Assembly: GCA_016934955.1 (NCBI GenBank)
Contig: JAFGRY010000009.1
Coordinates: 124,001-188,000 of the forward strand
DNA from: a bacterium
GTDB lineage: Bacteria > Zhuqueibacterota > QNDG01 > JAGLOF01
Direction of reading: 5' to 3'
DNA: 64,000 nucleotides
A model generated the notes under the pieces. The model was not told the origin of the DNA, made no database searches, and saw nothing but the letters and a program-made list of their open reading frames with translations. Shown one piece after another: positions 27,982-36,825 of the stretch. Made by a program: the position numbers and the translations under genes. How positions within the stretch are numbered: the first letter of the stretch is position 1; each line of letters starts with the position of its first letter.

Positions 27982-29982
27982 ATGAATAGACTTGCCGCCG
28001 GATATATGGGCCGGCTTCTGCATGTCGACCTGTCGTCCGGCAGGATTACCCGGGAGCCGCTGGCTCCTGAAAGAGCCGAACTTTTTTTCGGGGGGCGGGG
28101 GCTGGGAGCGTCCCTGCTTTTCGACCACTTTCTCGGTCTCCGCGCATCCGGGTCGCATGAGAATCCTTTTCAGGATGTTGATCCGCTATCCCCGGAGAAT
28201 GTGATCATCATCTCCACTTCTCCGGCCACCGGCACCCGGATGCCGACGAGCGGGCGCATCCATATGAATTACCGGTCCCCGCTCACCGGCGCCTACGGCA
28301 GCGCCAACGGCGGCGGCAAGTGGGGAGTCGATTTCAAGAAGAACGGGTATGACGCGCTGATCATCACCGGCAGGGCGGCCGGCCCGGTCTACCTGTCCGT
28401 CACTCCCGAAGGGACGGCCGTGCACGACGCCGCTGATCTGGCCGAACTTGATGCGGTCGACATCCGGAACACCCTGAAACATACATACGGAAACAGGGCC
28501 AGTGTGATGACCATCGGCGCGGGAGGGCGCAGTCTCGTCCGCTTCGCCGCGGTCATGGTCGATACGGGCAAGGCGCTGGGGCGGGGCGGCGGCGGCGCCG
28601 TCTGGGGGTCGAAGAACCTTCTTGCGATCGTCACGCTGTCAGAACCCGCCCGGAAGATCCCCGTGGCCGATCCCGGGGCCTTTGATCCCGGCAATCACCA
28701 GGGGCCCATGTACCATGTCAGAATGAAACTGGATATGGGGAAGTTCACCAAGCGGGAGGACATGTTCGGCATTCTCGCCTCCATGGGATCCCTGGGCATC
28801 CTGGGGATGGTCAATGCGTTCAAACAGCTCATCCACAACAACATGCGCGACACGCAGCATGTTCCCGAAGCAGTGGAGCAGATAAGCGGCGAGGCCCTGA
28901 GGAACCATTACCGCACCGCCCGGGAGGGCGAGGAACGGATCATCGTGAAAAAGAGCTCCTGCTACAACTGCCCCATTGTCTGCAAACGGGAAACCACGCT
29001 GCTGGACGGCAGCGACAACGTTATCGAGAAGGGAGAGGGTCCGGAATTTGAATCGACCACCCTCCTGGGCGCCAACCTCTCCATCTACAATCTGCCGCTG
29101 ATCGTCAAGGCGAACAATCTGGCCAACCGCTACGGCCTTGACACCATCTCACTGGGGTCGACCATCGCGGCCTTTTTTGAACTCAGCGAATACGTGGACG
29201 GGAAGGGGGAGGGGCTGTCCGATGAAGAGAGACTGCTGCTCACGGATACGGAGGAACTTCGCCGGCAATACGGAACGCCGGGATTCGGCAGAGAGGATCT
29301 GCTGCTGCCGCTGATCCATCTCACCGGTACGCGGGAAGGAATCGGCAACCGGCTCGCGGAGGGATCGTTTCGCCTGTGCCGGCGGTACGGCCACCCGGAA
29401 TTCTCCATGAGCGTGAAAAAGCTGGAAATGCCGGCATACGATCCCCGCACCTCCTACAGTCAGGCGCTCTGTTATGAGATGAACAACCGGGGCGGAGGCC
29501 ATCTCGAAGGCGGGTACACGGCGCCCCACGCCTACTGCGCCGGGTACGCGGAATGGCCGGCACAGAGGATCGAAGGGACAGCGCTGATCTCCAAGAACGC
29601 GGCATTAAAGAATACGACTCTGGATATCATCGGTGCCTGCGCCTACGGATCCTTCACCCTGGGCCTGGATGAATACGCGGGTCTCATCAACGGCGTCACC
29701 GGGCTCGCCTTCAATTCAGGATCGCTGAAGCGTCTCGCGCACAGAGTGCTGACCCTGGAGCGGCTGTTCAATATCGCCTGCGGCCTGAGCGCGGATGACG
29801 ACTGGCTGCCCGGGCGTTTCTACACGGAAGCCATCACCACCGGTGAGGGCTCGGTCGTCTGCAGCAGAGAGGGATTCGGGCAGATGCACCGGGAATTTTA
29901 CGCGGCCATGGGCTGGGATGCGGAAGGCAACCCGCTGCCTGAGACCCTGGCCGCGCTGGGATTGAACGCGTACCGGCGCTGA
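27982..29982 (+). CDS. Aldehyde:ferredoxin oxidoreductase (tungsten/molybdenum AOR family)
   Basis: Oxidises an aldehyde to the carboxylic acid with ferredoxin as acceptor, using a bis-pyranopterin W (or Mo) centre and one 4Fe-4S cluster. The 666-residue protein has the family N-terminal domain (YMGRLLHVDLSSG, FFGGRGLGASLL, PLTGAYGSANGGGKWGVDFKKNGYDALIITG), cluster cysteines C327-x2-C330-x3-C334 in CYNCPIVC, and the fourth, Cys553, in DIIGACAYGS. GGGGAVWGSKNLLAIV is another family block. It sits between fucosidase and aldolase genes, and no lactaldehyde dehydrogenase or reductase is in the window. I therefore infer L-lactaldehyde as substrate, giving L-lactate for LutABC. Other aldehydes are possible. 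Confidence 0.9.
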   Translation: MNRLAAGYMGRLLHVDLSSGRITREPLAPERAELFFGGRGLGASLLFDHFLGLRASGSHENPFQDVDPLSPENVIIISTSPATGTRMPTSGRIHMNYRSPLTGAYGSANGGGKWGVDFKKNGYDALIITGRAAGPVYLSVTPEGTAVHDAADLAELDAVDIRNTLKHTYGNRASVMTIGAGGRSLVRFAAVMVDTGKALGRGGGGAVWGSKNLLAIVTLSEPARKIPVADPGAFDPGNHQGPMYHVRMKLDMGKFTKREDMFGILASMGSLGILGMVNAFKQLIHNNMRDTQHVPEAVEQISGEALRNHYRTAREGEERIIVKKSSCYNCPIVCKRETTLLDGSDNVIEKGEGPEFESTTLLGANLSIYNLPLIVKANNLANRYGLDTISLGSTIAAFFELSEYVDGKGEGLSDEERLLLTDTEELRRQYGTPGFGREDLLLPLIHLTGTREGIGNRLAEGSFRLCRRYGHPEFSMSVKKLEMPAYDPRTSYSQALCYEMNNRGGGHLEGGYTAPHAYCAGYAEWPAQRIEGTALISKNAALKNTTLDIIGACAYGSFTLGLDEYAGLINGVTGLAFNSGSLKRLAHRVLTLERLFNIACGLSADDDWLPGRFYTEAITTGEGSVVCSREGFGQMHREFYAAMGWDAEGNPLPETLAALGLNAYRR

Positions 29983-30023
29983 TGTACGCGGCGCCGAATC
30001 AGATGTAAACGACAGGACCACAC

Positions 30024-31430
30024 GTGAGCACAGCCAGTTTTGACACGATCTACACCCGGCTGCGGGCAGCGGGAGCCGCCATCGGCACGATCAACGGGAA
30101 CAATACGCACAGCGGCAATCTCTCGATGCGCGATCCCGCGGAGCGGGACCGCTTCTATATTACGGCCAGCGGCTCCATGTGCGGGGCGCTCATTCCCCAG
30201 GATATCGTGCCGCTCAGTTTCACGGATGTGCGCTGGGGAGACGGACGGGCCTCCACGGAATCGACAATCCATCGCAGGGTGCTGTCGCTGCCGGGAGTGA
30301 ATGCGGTGATCCACGCGCATTTTTTCAATACCACCGTGGTCTCATTCGATACGCGGAAACGGGAGCTCTTTTTGCGCTACCTGGGCAGCGATGAAAAGGA
30401 GAGGGAGGAATTTCTCTTCCTTCCCGTCGATTATTACGGCAGCAGCTGCGTCGGCGCCGTCCGTGTCGGGACCTACCTGCAGCCGGTGGGCAGCGCCGAG
30501 ATGGAGGAACGGATTCCCCGCTATCTGACGGACGATACGCTGACCATCGTGCGCGGACACGGCTCCTTTGTGCGGGGAGCGTCTGTGGAAGAGGCCCTGC
30601 ACCTGATGTGCACGCTTGAGATCAGCGCCGGCATCGCCGTCCACCTCGTCAGGCGGGGGATCGATCCGCACCCGCTTCAGGAGTTTTTCCGGTCCCCGGG
30701 TGCGGGAGGGCACAAGGCGGCGCCTCTGCCGCGGTTCCGGGATCTCGACGTTTCCCGCTGTGATGTGTCGGACCCGACGGTGATCGAGGATTTCCGCCAG
30801 CGGCTGATCTACAATTTCAACAACTCCCTCAGCGGTTTCGGAACGGGGTCCATGAGCCAGAAGATCTCCGCCGACACGATGATCTACTGCCCCATGGCGG
30901 CCTGTCCCCCGGGGTACGATGTTCCCCTTTACCGGTTGTCAACGGCCGCGGATGAGGGCGATGCTGCGGACCTGGCCATCCACAAACTGATCTACCGCCA
31001 CACCCATCAGAACACCTGCATGATTACGGTCAGCCCCATGGCAGTGGCCGAGGCGATGGCGGTGATGGCCGATGAGTGGGGAGCCGAAGCAGTCCTCGAT
31101 GAGCAGGGACGGGTGCCCTACGGAAAGGATCGTCATCCCGTGATCAAACCCATCGACGCCGAGGCGATTTATCTGAATCCCCGGGTGGGGCTGACCTCCT
31201 TCTCGGTTATCGGGGACCTGTCCGGGGACAATCCGATCCTGAACATGCTGCACTGGTACAAGGGATGCTGCGCGGTGGCCGGCTTCGGCATCATTTCCAC
31301 CGGTGATACGACCCTGGAGCAGGCGGCCCACAACGCGGCCTCGGCCGAGCGCATCGCCCGGTTCCGCACCGATGTGTATATCAACAGCAAGATCGCCGGC
31401 GGCCCGCCGGTTGCTGACTTTGAACCGTGA
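30024..31430 (+). CDS. Tandem-domain class II aldolase, probable fuculose/rhamnulose-1-phosphate aldolase with degenerate second domain
   Basis: A 468-residue protein made of two class II aldolase/adducin domains. The first (about 1-220) keeps the zinc-aldolase set: HSGNLSMRD and ITASGSMCG phosphate loops, Glu79 (STEST), His97 and His99 in VIHAHFFN, and His179 in VRGHGSF. These correspond to Glu73, His92, His94 and His155 of E. coli FucA. The second (about 245-460) aligns by pattern but lacks the ligands: NTCMITVSP replaces the HTH-type site and AGFGIISTG replaces the NHG-type site. Start is GTG 30024 with GACAGGA upstream. Ordinary FucA/RhaD proteins are 215-275 residues, so this is a double-length form. 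Expected reaction: ketose-1-phosphate to dihydroxyacetone phosphate plus L-lactaldehyde. Confidence 0.8.
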   Translation: MSTASFDTIYTRLRAAGAAIGTINGNNTHSGNLSMRDPAERDRFYITASGSMCGALIPQDIVPLSFTDVRWGDGRASTESTIHRRVLSLPGVNAVIHAHFFNTTVVSFDTRKRELFLRYLGSDEKEREEFLFLPVDYYGSSCVGAVRVGTYLQPVGSAEMEERIPRYLTDDTLTIVRGHGSFVRGASVEEALHLMCTLEISAGIAVHLVRRGIDPHPLQEFFRSPGAGGHKAAPLPRFRDLDVSRCDVSDPTVIEDFRQRLIYNFNNSLSGFGTGSMSQKISADTMIYCPMAACPPGYDVPLYRLSTAADEGDAADLAIHKLIYRHTHQNTCMITVSPMAVAEAMAVMADEWGAEAVLDEQGRVPYGKDRHPVIKPIDAEAIYLNPRVGLTSFSVIGDLSGDNPILNMLHWYKGCCAVAGFGIISTGDTTLEQAAHNAASAERIARFRTDVYINSKIAGGPPVADFEP

Positions 31431-31534
31431 GTTACCGTCCGAAGCGGGCGCGCGGGTATTATCGCGCTCAATCCCGAAGTGTCCCCGGACATGATATAAG
31501 AACAATGTCATCTGAGAGTTCTCCGGAGGCGACG

Positions 31535-33880
31535 ATGCATAGATCCCCGATCCCGATAGTTCTGCTGCTTGCGCTGATTGCACCGGTCATGAGCATGGCT
31601 CAGCAGCCGGTCGATTTTGTCGATCCCTTTATCGGCACCGACGATATGGGGCACATGTATCCCGGAGCCAGCGCCCCCTTCGGCATGGTGCAGCTGAGCC
31701 CGGAAACCGACACGCTGCTCTACAGTTACGGACAGGGATACAATCCCGGCGTCTACCGCTACTGCAGCGGCTATCAGTATGCCGACAGTACCATTGTCGG
31801 GTTCTCCCACACCCATTTCAACGGCACCGGCCACTCCGATCTCGGTGATTTTCTTCTCATGCCGACGGTCGGTCCGCTGCTCATGAATCCCGGTACCGGC
31901 GACCGCCCCGAAAGCGGCTACCGCTCCCGTTTTTCCCATGACCGGGAGGACGCGTCCCCCGGCTACTACCGGGTCATGCTGGACGATTACAGTATCCTGG
32001 CCGAGCTGACCGCCACGGAGCGGACCGGATTTCACCGGTACACATTTCCCGCCTCGGACGCGGCCCATCTCATTCTCGATCTTACTTCCGGCATTTACAA
32101 TTACGACGGCAAGGTGATCTGGGCCTCCCTGCGGGTGGAGAACGACACACTCGTCACCGGATTCCGGCAGACCCGGGGCTGGGCCAGGACCCGCTACCTC
32201 TATTTCGCCATGACCCTGTCCAAACCGATCGCCTCCTACGAGCTGCTCAACGACGAGCGGCCGGTGTACGGGGGGTTCTGGAGAAAGTTCGACCAGTCGG
32301 ACAACTTCCCCCAGCGGGAAGGGAAAAAGGTCAGGGCCCATTTCGATTTCTCTACCGCCGTCGGCGAAACGATCAAGGTGAAAGTCGCCCTCTCCGCCGT
32401 CTCAACGGCGAACGCCCTGGAAAATCTGCGCAGCGAGATCCCCGGCTGGGATTTCGACGCCGTGCACGGCCGGGTGCGAAGCCACTGGAACCGGGAGCTA
32501 TCCCGGGTAATGGTCCAGGCGGAACCGGCGACGAAGACCAATTTCTATACCGCCCTTTACCATACGTTCCTCAGCCCCGTCGTCTATTCCGATGTCAACG
32601 GCGAGTACCGGGGGCTCGATCAGAATATTCACCGGGCGGACGGATTTACCAACTACACCATTTTTTCCCTCTGGGACACCTACCGGGCCCTTCATCCCCT
32701 CTTTACCATTCTGCAGCAGCGGCGCACCGGCGACATGATCCGGTCCATGCTCGCCCACTATGAGGAGAGCGTCCATCACATCCTTCCGGTCTGGTCCCAC
32801 TACAGCAACGAAAACTGGTGCATGATCGGCTACCACGCGGTGCCGGTGATTGCTGACGCCCTTCTCAAGGGAATAGGCGGATATGACACCGGGAAGGCCT
32901 TCACCGCCATGAAGGCAAGCGCGGATTACGACATCTATGACGGCATAGGGTACTACAAACAGTACGGATACGTCCCGGAAGATCTCAATTCAAACTCCGC
33001 ATCCAAAACCCTTGAATACGCGTATGATGATTTTACCATCGCTCAGGCGGCGAAGCGCCTTGGACGAACAGATGATTATAAGAGGTTTATCCGCAGAGCG
33101 GCAAACTACAGAAACATCTTCGATCCGGAGACGGGATTTCTGAGAGCGCGGCTGTCCGACGGGAGCTTCAAGGACGGGTTCGATCCCATGAACACCCACG
33201 GACAGGGGTATATCGAGGGCAACGCCTGGAACTACTCTCTCTATGTGCCCCACGATATCGCCGGATTCATGGAGCTGATCGGCGGCGCCGGGAAACTTGT
33301 TGAGTGGCTCGACGGCCTCTTCGTGATGGACGTCGCCGATGCATCCATTGCAGGCAACGAGGACATCACCAGGGCGGGGATGATCGGCAATTACGTGCAC
33401 GGGAACGAGCCCAGCCATCATGTCCCCTACATGTACAACTATGCCGGCATGCCCTGGAAAACCCAGGAGCGTGTGCATCAAATCATGACCGGCATGTACA
33501 AAGCGCGGCCGGACGGCCTCTGCGGCAACGACGACTGCGGCCAGATGTCGGCCTGGTATGTGTTCAGCGCTCTGGGATTCTACCCCGTCTGTCCCGGGGA
33601 CGGAGTGTACGTAATCGGTTCTCCCTGTGTGGAGCGGGCCGAGATCGCGCTGGAAAACGGCCGCAGATTTATCATGAAGGCCGAATATCTGTCCGGTGAC
33701 CGCATCTATATTCAATCGGTGACCCTGAACGGCCGGCCGCTGAATCGAAGCTGGATATCCCATGAGGAGGTTATCGGCGGCGGCAGGCTCGTGTGTATCA
33801 TGGGCGACACGCCGAACCGGGATTGGGCCGCGGAACCGGAAGAGGTGCCGCCGTCCATGAGCCGTGACCCCAAAGACTGA
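31535..33880 (+). CDS. Secreted GH92 alpha-mannosidase
   Basis: Calcium-dependent exo-alpha-mannosidase that trims N-glycans. The 781-residue protein has a signal peptide (IVLLLALIAPVMSMAQ), the N-terminal GH92 beta-sandwich (VDPFIGTDDMGHMYPGASAPFGMVQLSP, GFSHTHFNGTG) and the (alpha/alpha)6 catalytic domain. That domain carries Glu625 in GNEPSHHVPYMYNY and the paired Asp666-Asp667 in GNDDCGQMSAWYV, followed by GFYPVCPG. ATG 31535 has CCGGAGG at 31522-31528; the frame is open further upstream but this start gives the signal peptide. Its presence in a fucose operon suggests that core-fucosylated or other mannose-bearing glycans are the food source. GH38, GH29 and GH2 enzymes in the window fit that. 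Confidence 0.93.
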   Translation: MHRSPIPIVLLLALIAPVMSMAQQPVDFVDPFIGTDDMGHMYPGASAPFGMVQLSPETDTLLYSYGQGYNPGVYRYCSGYQYADSTIVGFSHTHFNGTGHSDLGDFLLMPTVGPLLMNPGTGDRPESGYRSRFSHDREDASPGYYRVMLDDYSILAELTATERTGFHRYTFPASDAAHLILDLTSGIYNYDGKVIWASLRVENDTLVTGFRQTRGWARTRYLYFAMTLSKPIASYELLNDERPVYGGFWRKFDQSDNFPQREGKKVRAHFDFSTAVGETIKVKVALSAVSTANALENLRSEIPGWDFDAVHGRVRSHWNRELSRVMVQAEPATKTNFYTALYHTFLSPVVYSDVNGEYRGLDQNIHRADGFTNYTIFSLWDTYRALHPLFTILQQRRTGDMIRSMLAHYEESVHHILPVWSHYSNENWCMIGYHAVPVIADALLKGIGGYDTGKAFTAMKASADYDIYDGIGYYKQYGYVPEDLNSNSASKTLEYAYDDFTIAQAAKRLGRTDDYKRFIRRAANYRNIFDPETGFLRARLSDGSFKDGFDPMNTHGQGYIEGNAWNYSLYVPHDIAGFMELIGGAGKLVEWLDGLFVMDVADASIAGNEDITRAGMIGNYVHGNEPSHHVPYMYNYAGMPWKTQERVHQIMTGMYKARPDGLCGNDDCGQMSAWYVFSALGFYPVCPGDGVYVIGSPCVERAEIALENGRRFIMKAEYLSGDRIYIQSVTLNGRPLNRSWISHEEVIGGGRLVCIMGDTPNRDWAAEPEEVPPSMSRDPKD

Positions 33881-33904
33881 CATGTCAATGTAAAGGAGGA
33901 ACCG

Positions 33905-34177
33905 GTGGATTTCAAAGTTTTTCTCACCGTTTTTATTACCGTTTTTATTGCGGAGCTCGGTGACAAGACACAATTGGCTACCATGCTCTTTGCGGCGGAC
34001 CGCGATGCGAGCAAAATGACCGTGTTTCTGGGGGCATCCTTCGCGCTGGTGCTGAGCAGCGCCATCGGCGTTGCCGCAGGTCTGATTATCACCAGGTATA
34101 TCAGCGAGCGGATGCTCAACTATCTGGCCGGAGCGGGGTTCGTACTCATCGGCCTCTGGACAATCATTAAAGCGTAA
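33905..34177 (+). CDS. Single-domain GDT1/UPF0016 (TMEM165) membrane protein, possible Mn2+ transporter
   Basis: A 90-residue membrane protein with about three helices. The first contains the family motif E-L-G-D-K-T ([15 protein letters not shown]). The family transports Mn2+ or Ca2+; full-length members have two such motifs, while this has one, so it would have to act as a dimer. No second half-gene lies beside it. Start is GTG 33905 after AAAGGAGGA, the best ribosome site in the window. It sits between the GH92 gene and fucI (19 bp before fucI). L-fucose isomerase needs Mn2+, so a link to metal balance for the pathway is conceivable but unproven. Confidence 0.85.
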   Translation: MDFKVFLTVFITVFIAELGDKTQLATMLFAADRDASKMTVFLGASFALVLSSAIGVAAGLIITRYISERMLNYLAGAGFVLIGLWTIIKA

Positions 34178-34196
34178 TGTATTACAAGGAGATGTT

Positions 34197-36011
34197 ATGA
34201 CAGCTGCTGCCAGCACACAGACGGCGAAACCGGTACATCGTCTTCGCACCGGGCTTCCGAAAATCGGCATCAGGCCGGTGATCGACGGCCGCCGCAAAGG
34301 AGTCCGGGAATCTCTGGAAGAGCAGACAATGACCATGGCCCGGAACGCCGCGGCCCTTCTGTCCGCAGAGCTCCGTCATCCCTGCGGTCTGCCGGTGGAA
34401 TGCGCCATTGCCGACACCTGCATCGGCGGTGTGGCCGAAGCCGCCGACTGCGCGGAGAAATTCAGCCGTGCCGGTGTCGGCGTATCGCTTACCGTTACCC
34501 CCTGCTGGTGTTACGGGACCGAAGTGATGGACACCGATCCCCTGATCCCCAAAGCGGTCTGGGGATTCAACGGAACCGAGCGGCCCGGCGCCGTCTATCT
34601 GGCCGCGGCCCTGGCAGGATACAATCAGAAGGGACTTCCCGCCTTTTCCATTTACGGCCGGGATGTGCAGGACGCCGGTGACGAGTCCATCCCCGCCGAT
34701 GTCCAGGCAAAACTGCTCAATTTCGCCCGGGCCGGACTGGCAGCGGCCGGCATGCGGGGCACCTCCTACCTGTCCGTTGGATCGGTCTCAATGGGGATCG
34801 CCGGATCCGTGGTGGACGATCACTTCTTCAGCGACTACCTTGGCATGCGGAACGAGTATGTTGATATGAGCGAACTGGTGCGGCGCATGGAGGAGTCCAT
34901 CTACGACAAGGATGAATTCAAACGGGCCATGGCCTGGGTGAAGGCCGGTTGCCGGGAAGGCGAGGACGTCAATAAAAAGGCGCTGCAGCACAGCCGGGAA
35001 GAGAAAGACCGGGAATGGGAGGTGTCGGTAATGATGACCATGATCATCCGGGATCTCATGGTCGGCAATCCCGCGCTGGCGGAGATGGGCTTCGGAGAAG
35101 AGGCGCTGGGACACAACGCCCTGGCAGCCGGCTTTCAGGGGCAGCGGCAGTGGACCGACCATTTCCCCAACGGTGATGTGGCCGAGGCCATTCTCAACAG
35201 TTCCTTTGACTGGAACGGCATCAGGCAGCCCTATATCGTGGCCACCGAGAACGACAGCCTCAACGGCGCCGCCATGCTTTTCGGTCATCTGCTGACCGGC
35301 ACCGCCCAGATCTTCTCCGATGTGCGCACCTACTGGAGCCCTGAGGCGGTGAAGCGGGTTACAGGCGCCGTACTCAAGGGGCGTGCTGAGAACGGTATTA
35401 TTCACCTGATCAATTCGGGACCAACGGCCCTCGACGGCACCGGGCGGCAGACGTCGGACGGGAAACCGGCCATAAAGCCCTTCTGGGAGATCAGCGGGGA
35501 CGAGGTGAAGCGGTGTCTGGAAGCGACCGACTGGTGTGCCGCTGAACTGGAATATTTCCGCGGGGGCGGATTTTCCACCCAGTTCCTGACCGTGCCCGAT
35601 ATGCCGGTGACCATGTCCCGGATCAACCTGATCAAGGGGCTGGGTCCGGTACTTCAGATCGCGGAAGGATACACGGTCGGCATTCCCGACGCCGTTCATG
35701 AGAAACTGAACCGCCGCACCAGCCCCACCTGGCCGACAACCTGGTTCGCTCCCCGGCTCACCGGCAAGGGAGCCTTCAGGGATGTCTACAGCGTGATGGC
35801 GAACTGGGGTGCCAATCACGGCGCCATCAGTTTCGGTCACGTCGGGCAGCGGCTGATTACCCTGGCATCGATCCTGAGAATCCCGGTGAACATGCATAAT
35901 GTGCCCGCTGAACAGGTGTTCCGGCCCTCCGCCTGGTCCATGTTCGGCACCGGAGAGCCTGAGAGCGCCGATTTCAGAGCCTGCCGCACCTACGGACCGC
36001 TCTACCGTTAG
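34197..36011 (+). CDS. fucI: L-fucose isomerase
   Basis: Converts L-fucose to L-fuculose (also D-arabinose to D-ribulose), Mn2+-dependent and cytoplasmic. The 604-residue protein is full length (E. coli FucI has 591). Characteristic parts: [25 protein letters not shown] at the N terminus, [28 protein letters not shown], the metal ligands Glu in [11 protein letters not shown] and Asp in [11 protein letters not shown], and the His in [11 protein letters not shown]. It carries a short N-terminal tail (about 18 residues) before the conserved GLPKIG. AAGGAG precedes ATG 34197. It lies centrally in the operon, before lutABC and the kinase. Confidence 0.96.
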   Translation: MTAAASTQTAKPVHRLRTGLPKIGIRPVIDGRRKGVRESLEEQTMTMARNAAALLSAELRHPCGLPVECAIADTCIGGVAEAADCAEKFSRAGVGVSLTVTPCWCYGTEVMDTDPLIPKAVWGFNGTERPGAVYLAAALAGYNQKGLPAFSIYGRDVQDAGDESIPADVQAKLLNFARAGLAAAGMRGTSYLSVGSVSMGIAGSVVDDHFFSDYLGMRNEYVDMSELVRRMEESIYDKDEFKRAMAWVKAGCREGEDVNKKALQHSREEKDREWEVSVMMTMIIRDLMVGNPALAEMGFGEEALGHNALAAGFQGQRQWTDHFPNGDVAEAILNSSFDWNGIRQPYIVATENDSLNGAAMLFGHLLTGTAQIFSDVRTYWSPEAVKRVTGAVLKGRAENGIIHLINSGPTALDGTGRQTSDGKPAIKPFWEISGDEVKRCLEATDWCAAELEYFRGGGFSTQFLTVPDMPVTMSRINLIKGLGPVLQIAEGYTVGIPDAVHEKLNRRTSPTWPTTWFAPRLTGKGAFRDVYSVMANWGANHGAISFGHVGQRLITLASILRIPVNMHNVPAEQVFRPSAWSMFGTGEPESADFRACRTYGPLYR

Positions 36012-36034
36012 CACGAGCGAAATAAAGGAACGCC

Positions 36035-36766
36035 ATGAAACTGTCGCTGTTTATTCCCTGCCTGACCGAGCATCTCTATCCAGATTCCGGCATCTCCATG
36101 GTGAAAGTTCTGGAACATCTCGGGTATGAGATCGATTACGTGGAAAACCAGACCTGCTGCGGCCAGCCGGCCTTCAATTCCGGATACCGGAAAGAGATCG
36201 TGCCGGTCGCCGAGCGCTTTATCGAGCTCTTTCAGGACAAGGAGTGCGTCATCGCTCCCTCGGGATCCTGCGTTGCCATGGTCCGGGTCTTCTATGATAC
36301 GCTCGCGCTGAATCCCGCCCTGAAGCCGGGTCTCGAGTCCCTGAAAAGCCGGCTGTTCGAGTTTACCGAATTTCTGGGAGCGAATGCCGATCTGGAGAAA
36401 CTGAAAGGGAGTTTTCCCCACCGGGTGACCTATCACGACTCCTGTCACCTCAACCGGGAACTGGGCGTGCGGGAGCAGCCGCGCAGGCTGCTGCACAATA
36501 TACCCGATATCGATTTTGTGGAAATGGACCATGCGGATCAGTGCTGCGGGTTCGGCGGGACCTTTTCCTATAAATTCGCCGCTATCTCCGTGGCCATGGT
36601 CAAACAGAAGTGTGATTACATCGAGGCCACCGGCGCCGAGTACTGCGTCGGGGCCGATTCAAGCTGTCTCATGAACATCGAGGGCTACCTGAGAAAGCAC
36701 CGCATGAACGGCCGGACCATCCACATCGCCAATCTGCTGGCCGAGAGCATCGGGTCGGCACCGTAA
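36035..36766 (+). CDS. lutA: L-lactate oxidation complex, CCG-domain Fe-S subunit LutA
   Basis: LutA is one of three subunits of the LutABC (YkgEFG) complex that oxidises L-lactate to pyruvate. The 243-residue protein has two cysteine-rich CCG-type domains: ENQTCCGQPAFNSGY with SGSC, and YHDSCHL with DQCCGFGGTFSYKF and GADSSCLMNI. Length equals B. subtilis LutA (about 240). AAAGGA precedes ATG 36035. It lies 23 bp after fucI and is followed by lutB and lutC in the usual order. In this operon its likely supply of lactate is the oxidation of lactaldehyde from the aldolase step. Confidence 0.93.
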   Translation: MKLSLFIPCLTEHLYPDSGISMVKVLEHLGYEIDYVENQTCCGQPAFNSGYRKEIVPVAERFIELFQDKECVIAPSGSCVAMVRVFYDTLALNPALKPGLESLKSRLFEFTEFLGANADLEKLKGSFPHRVTYHDSCHLNRELGVREQPRRLLHNIPDIDFVEMDHADQCCGFGGTFSYKFAAISVAMVKQKCDYIEATGAEYCVGADSSCLMNIEGYLRKHRMNGRTIHIANLLAESIGSAP

Positions 36767-36825
36767 CCGGTCCGCCGCCTGATTCGGGCACAGCCCCGGA
36801 ATTATCCGCACGTAAGGAGTGACGC

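Noticed and set aside
31496..31515. AGAACAATGTCAT before the GH92 gene as a third SorC operator
   Set aside because: The spacer is one base shorter and the right half does not match TGTTC; it also lies inside the operon.
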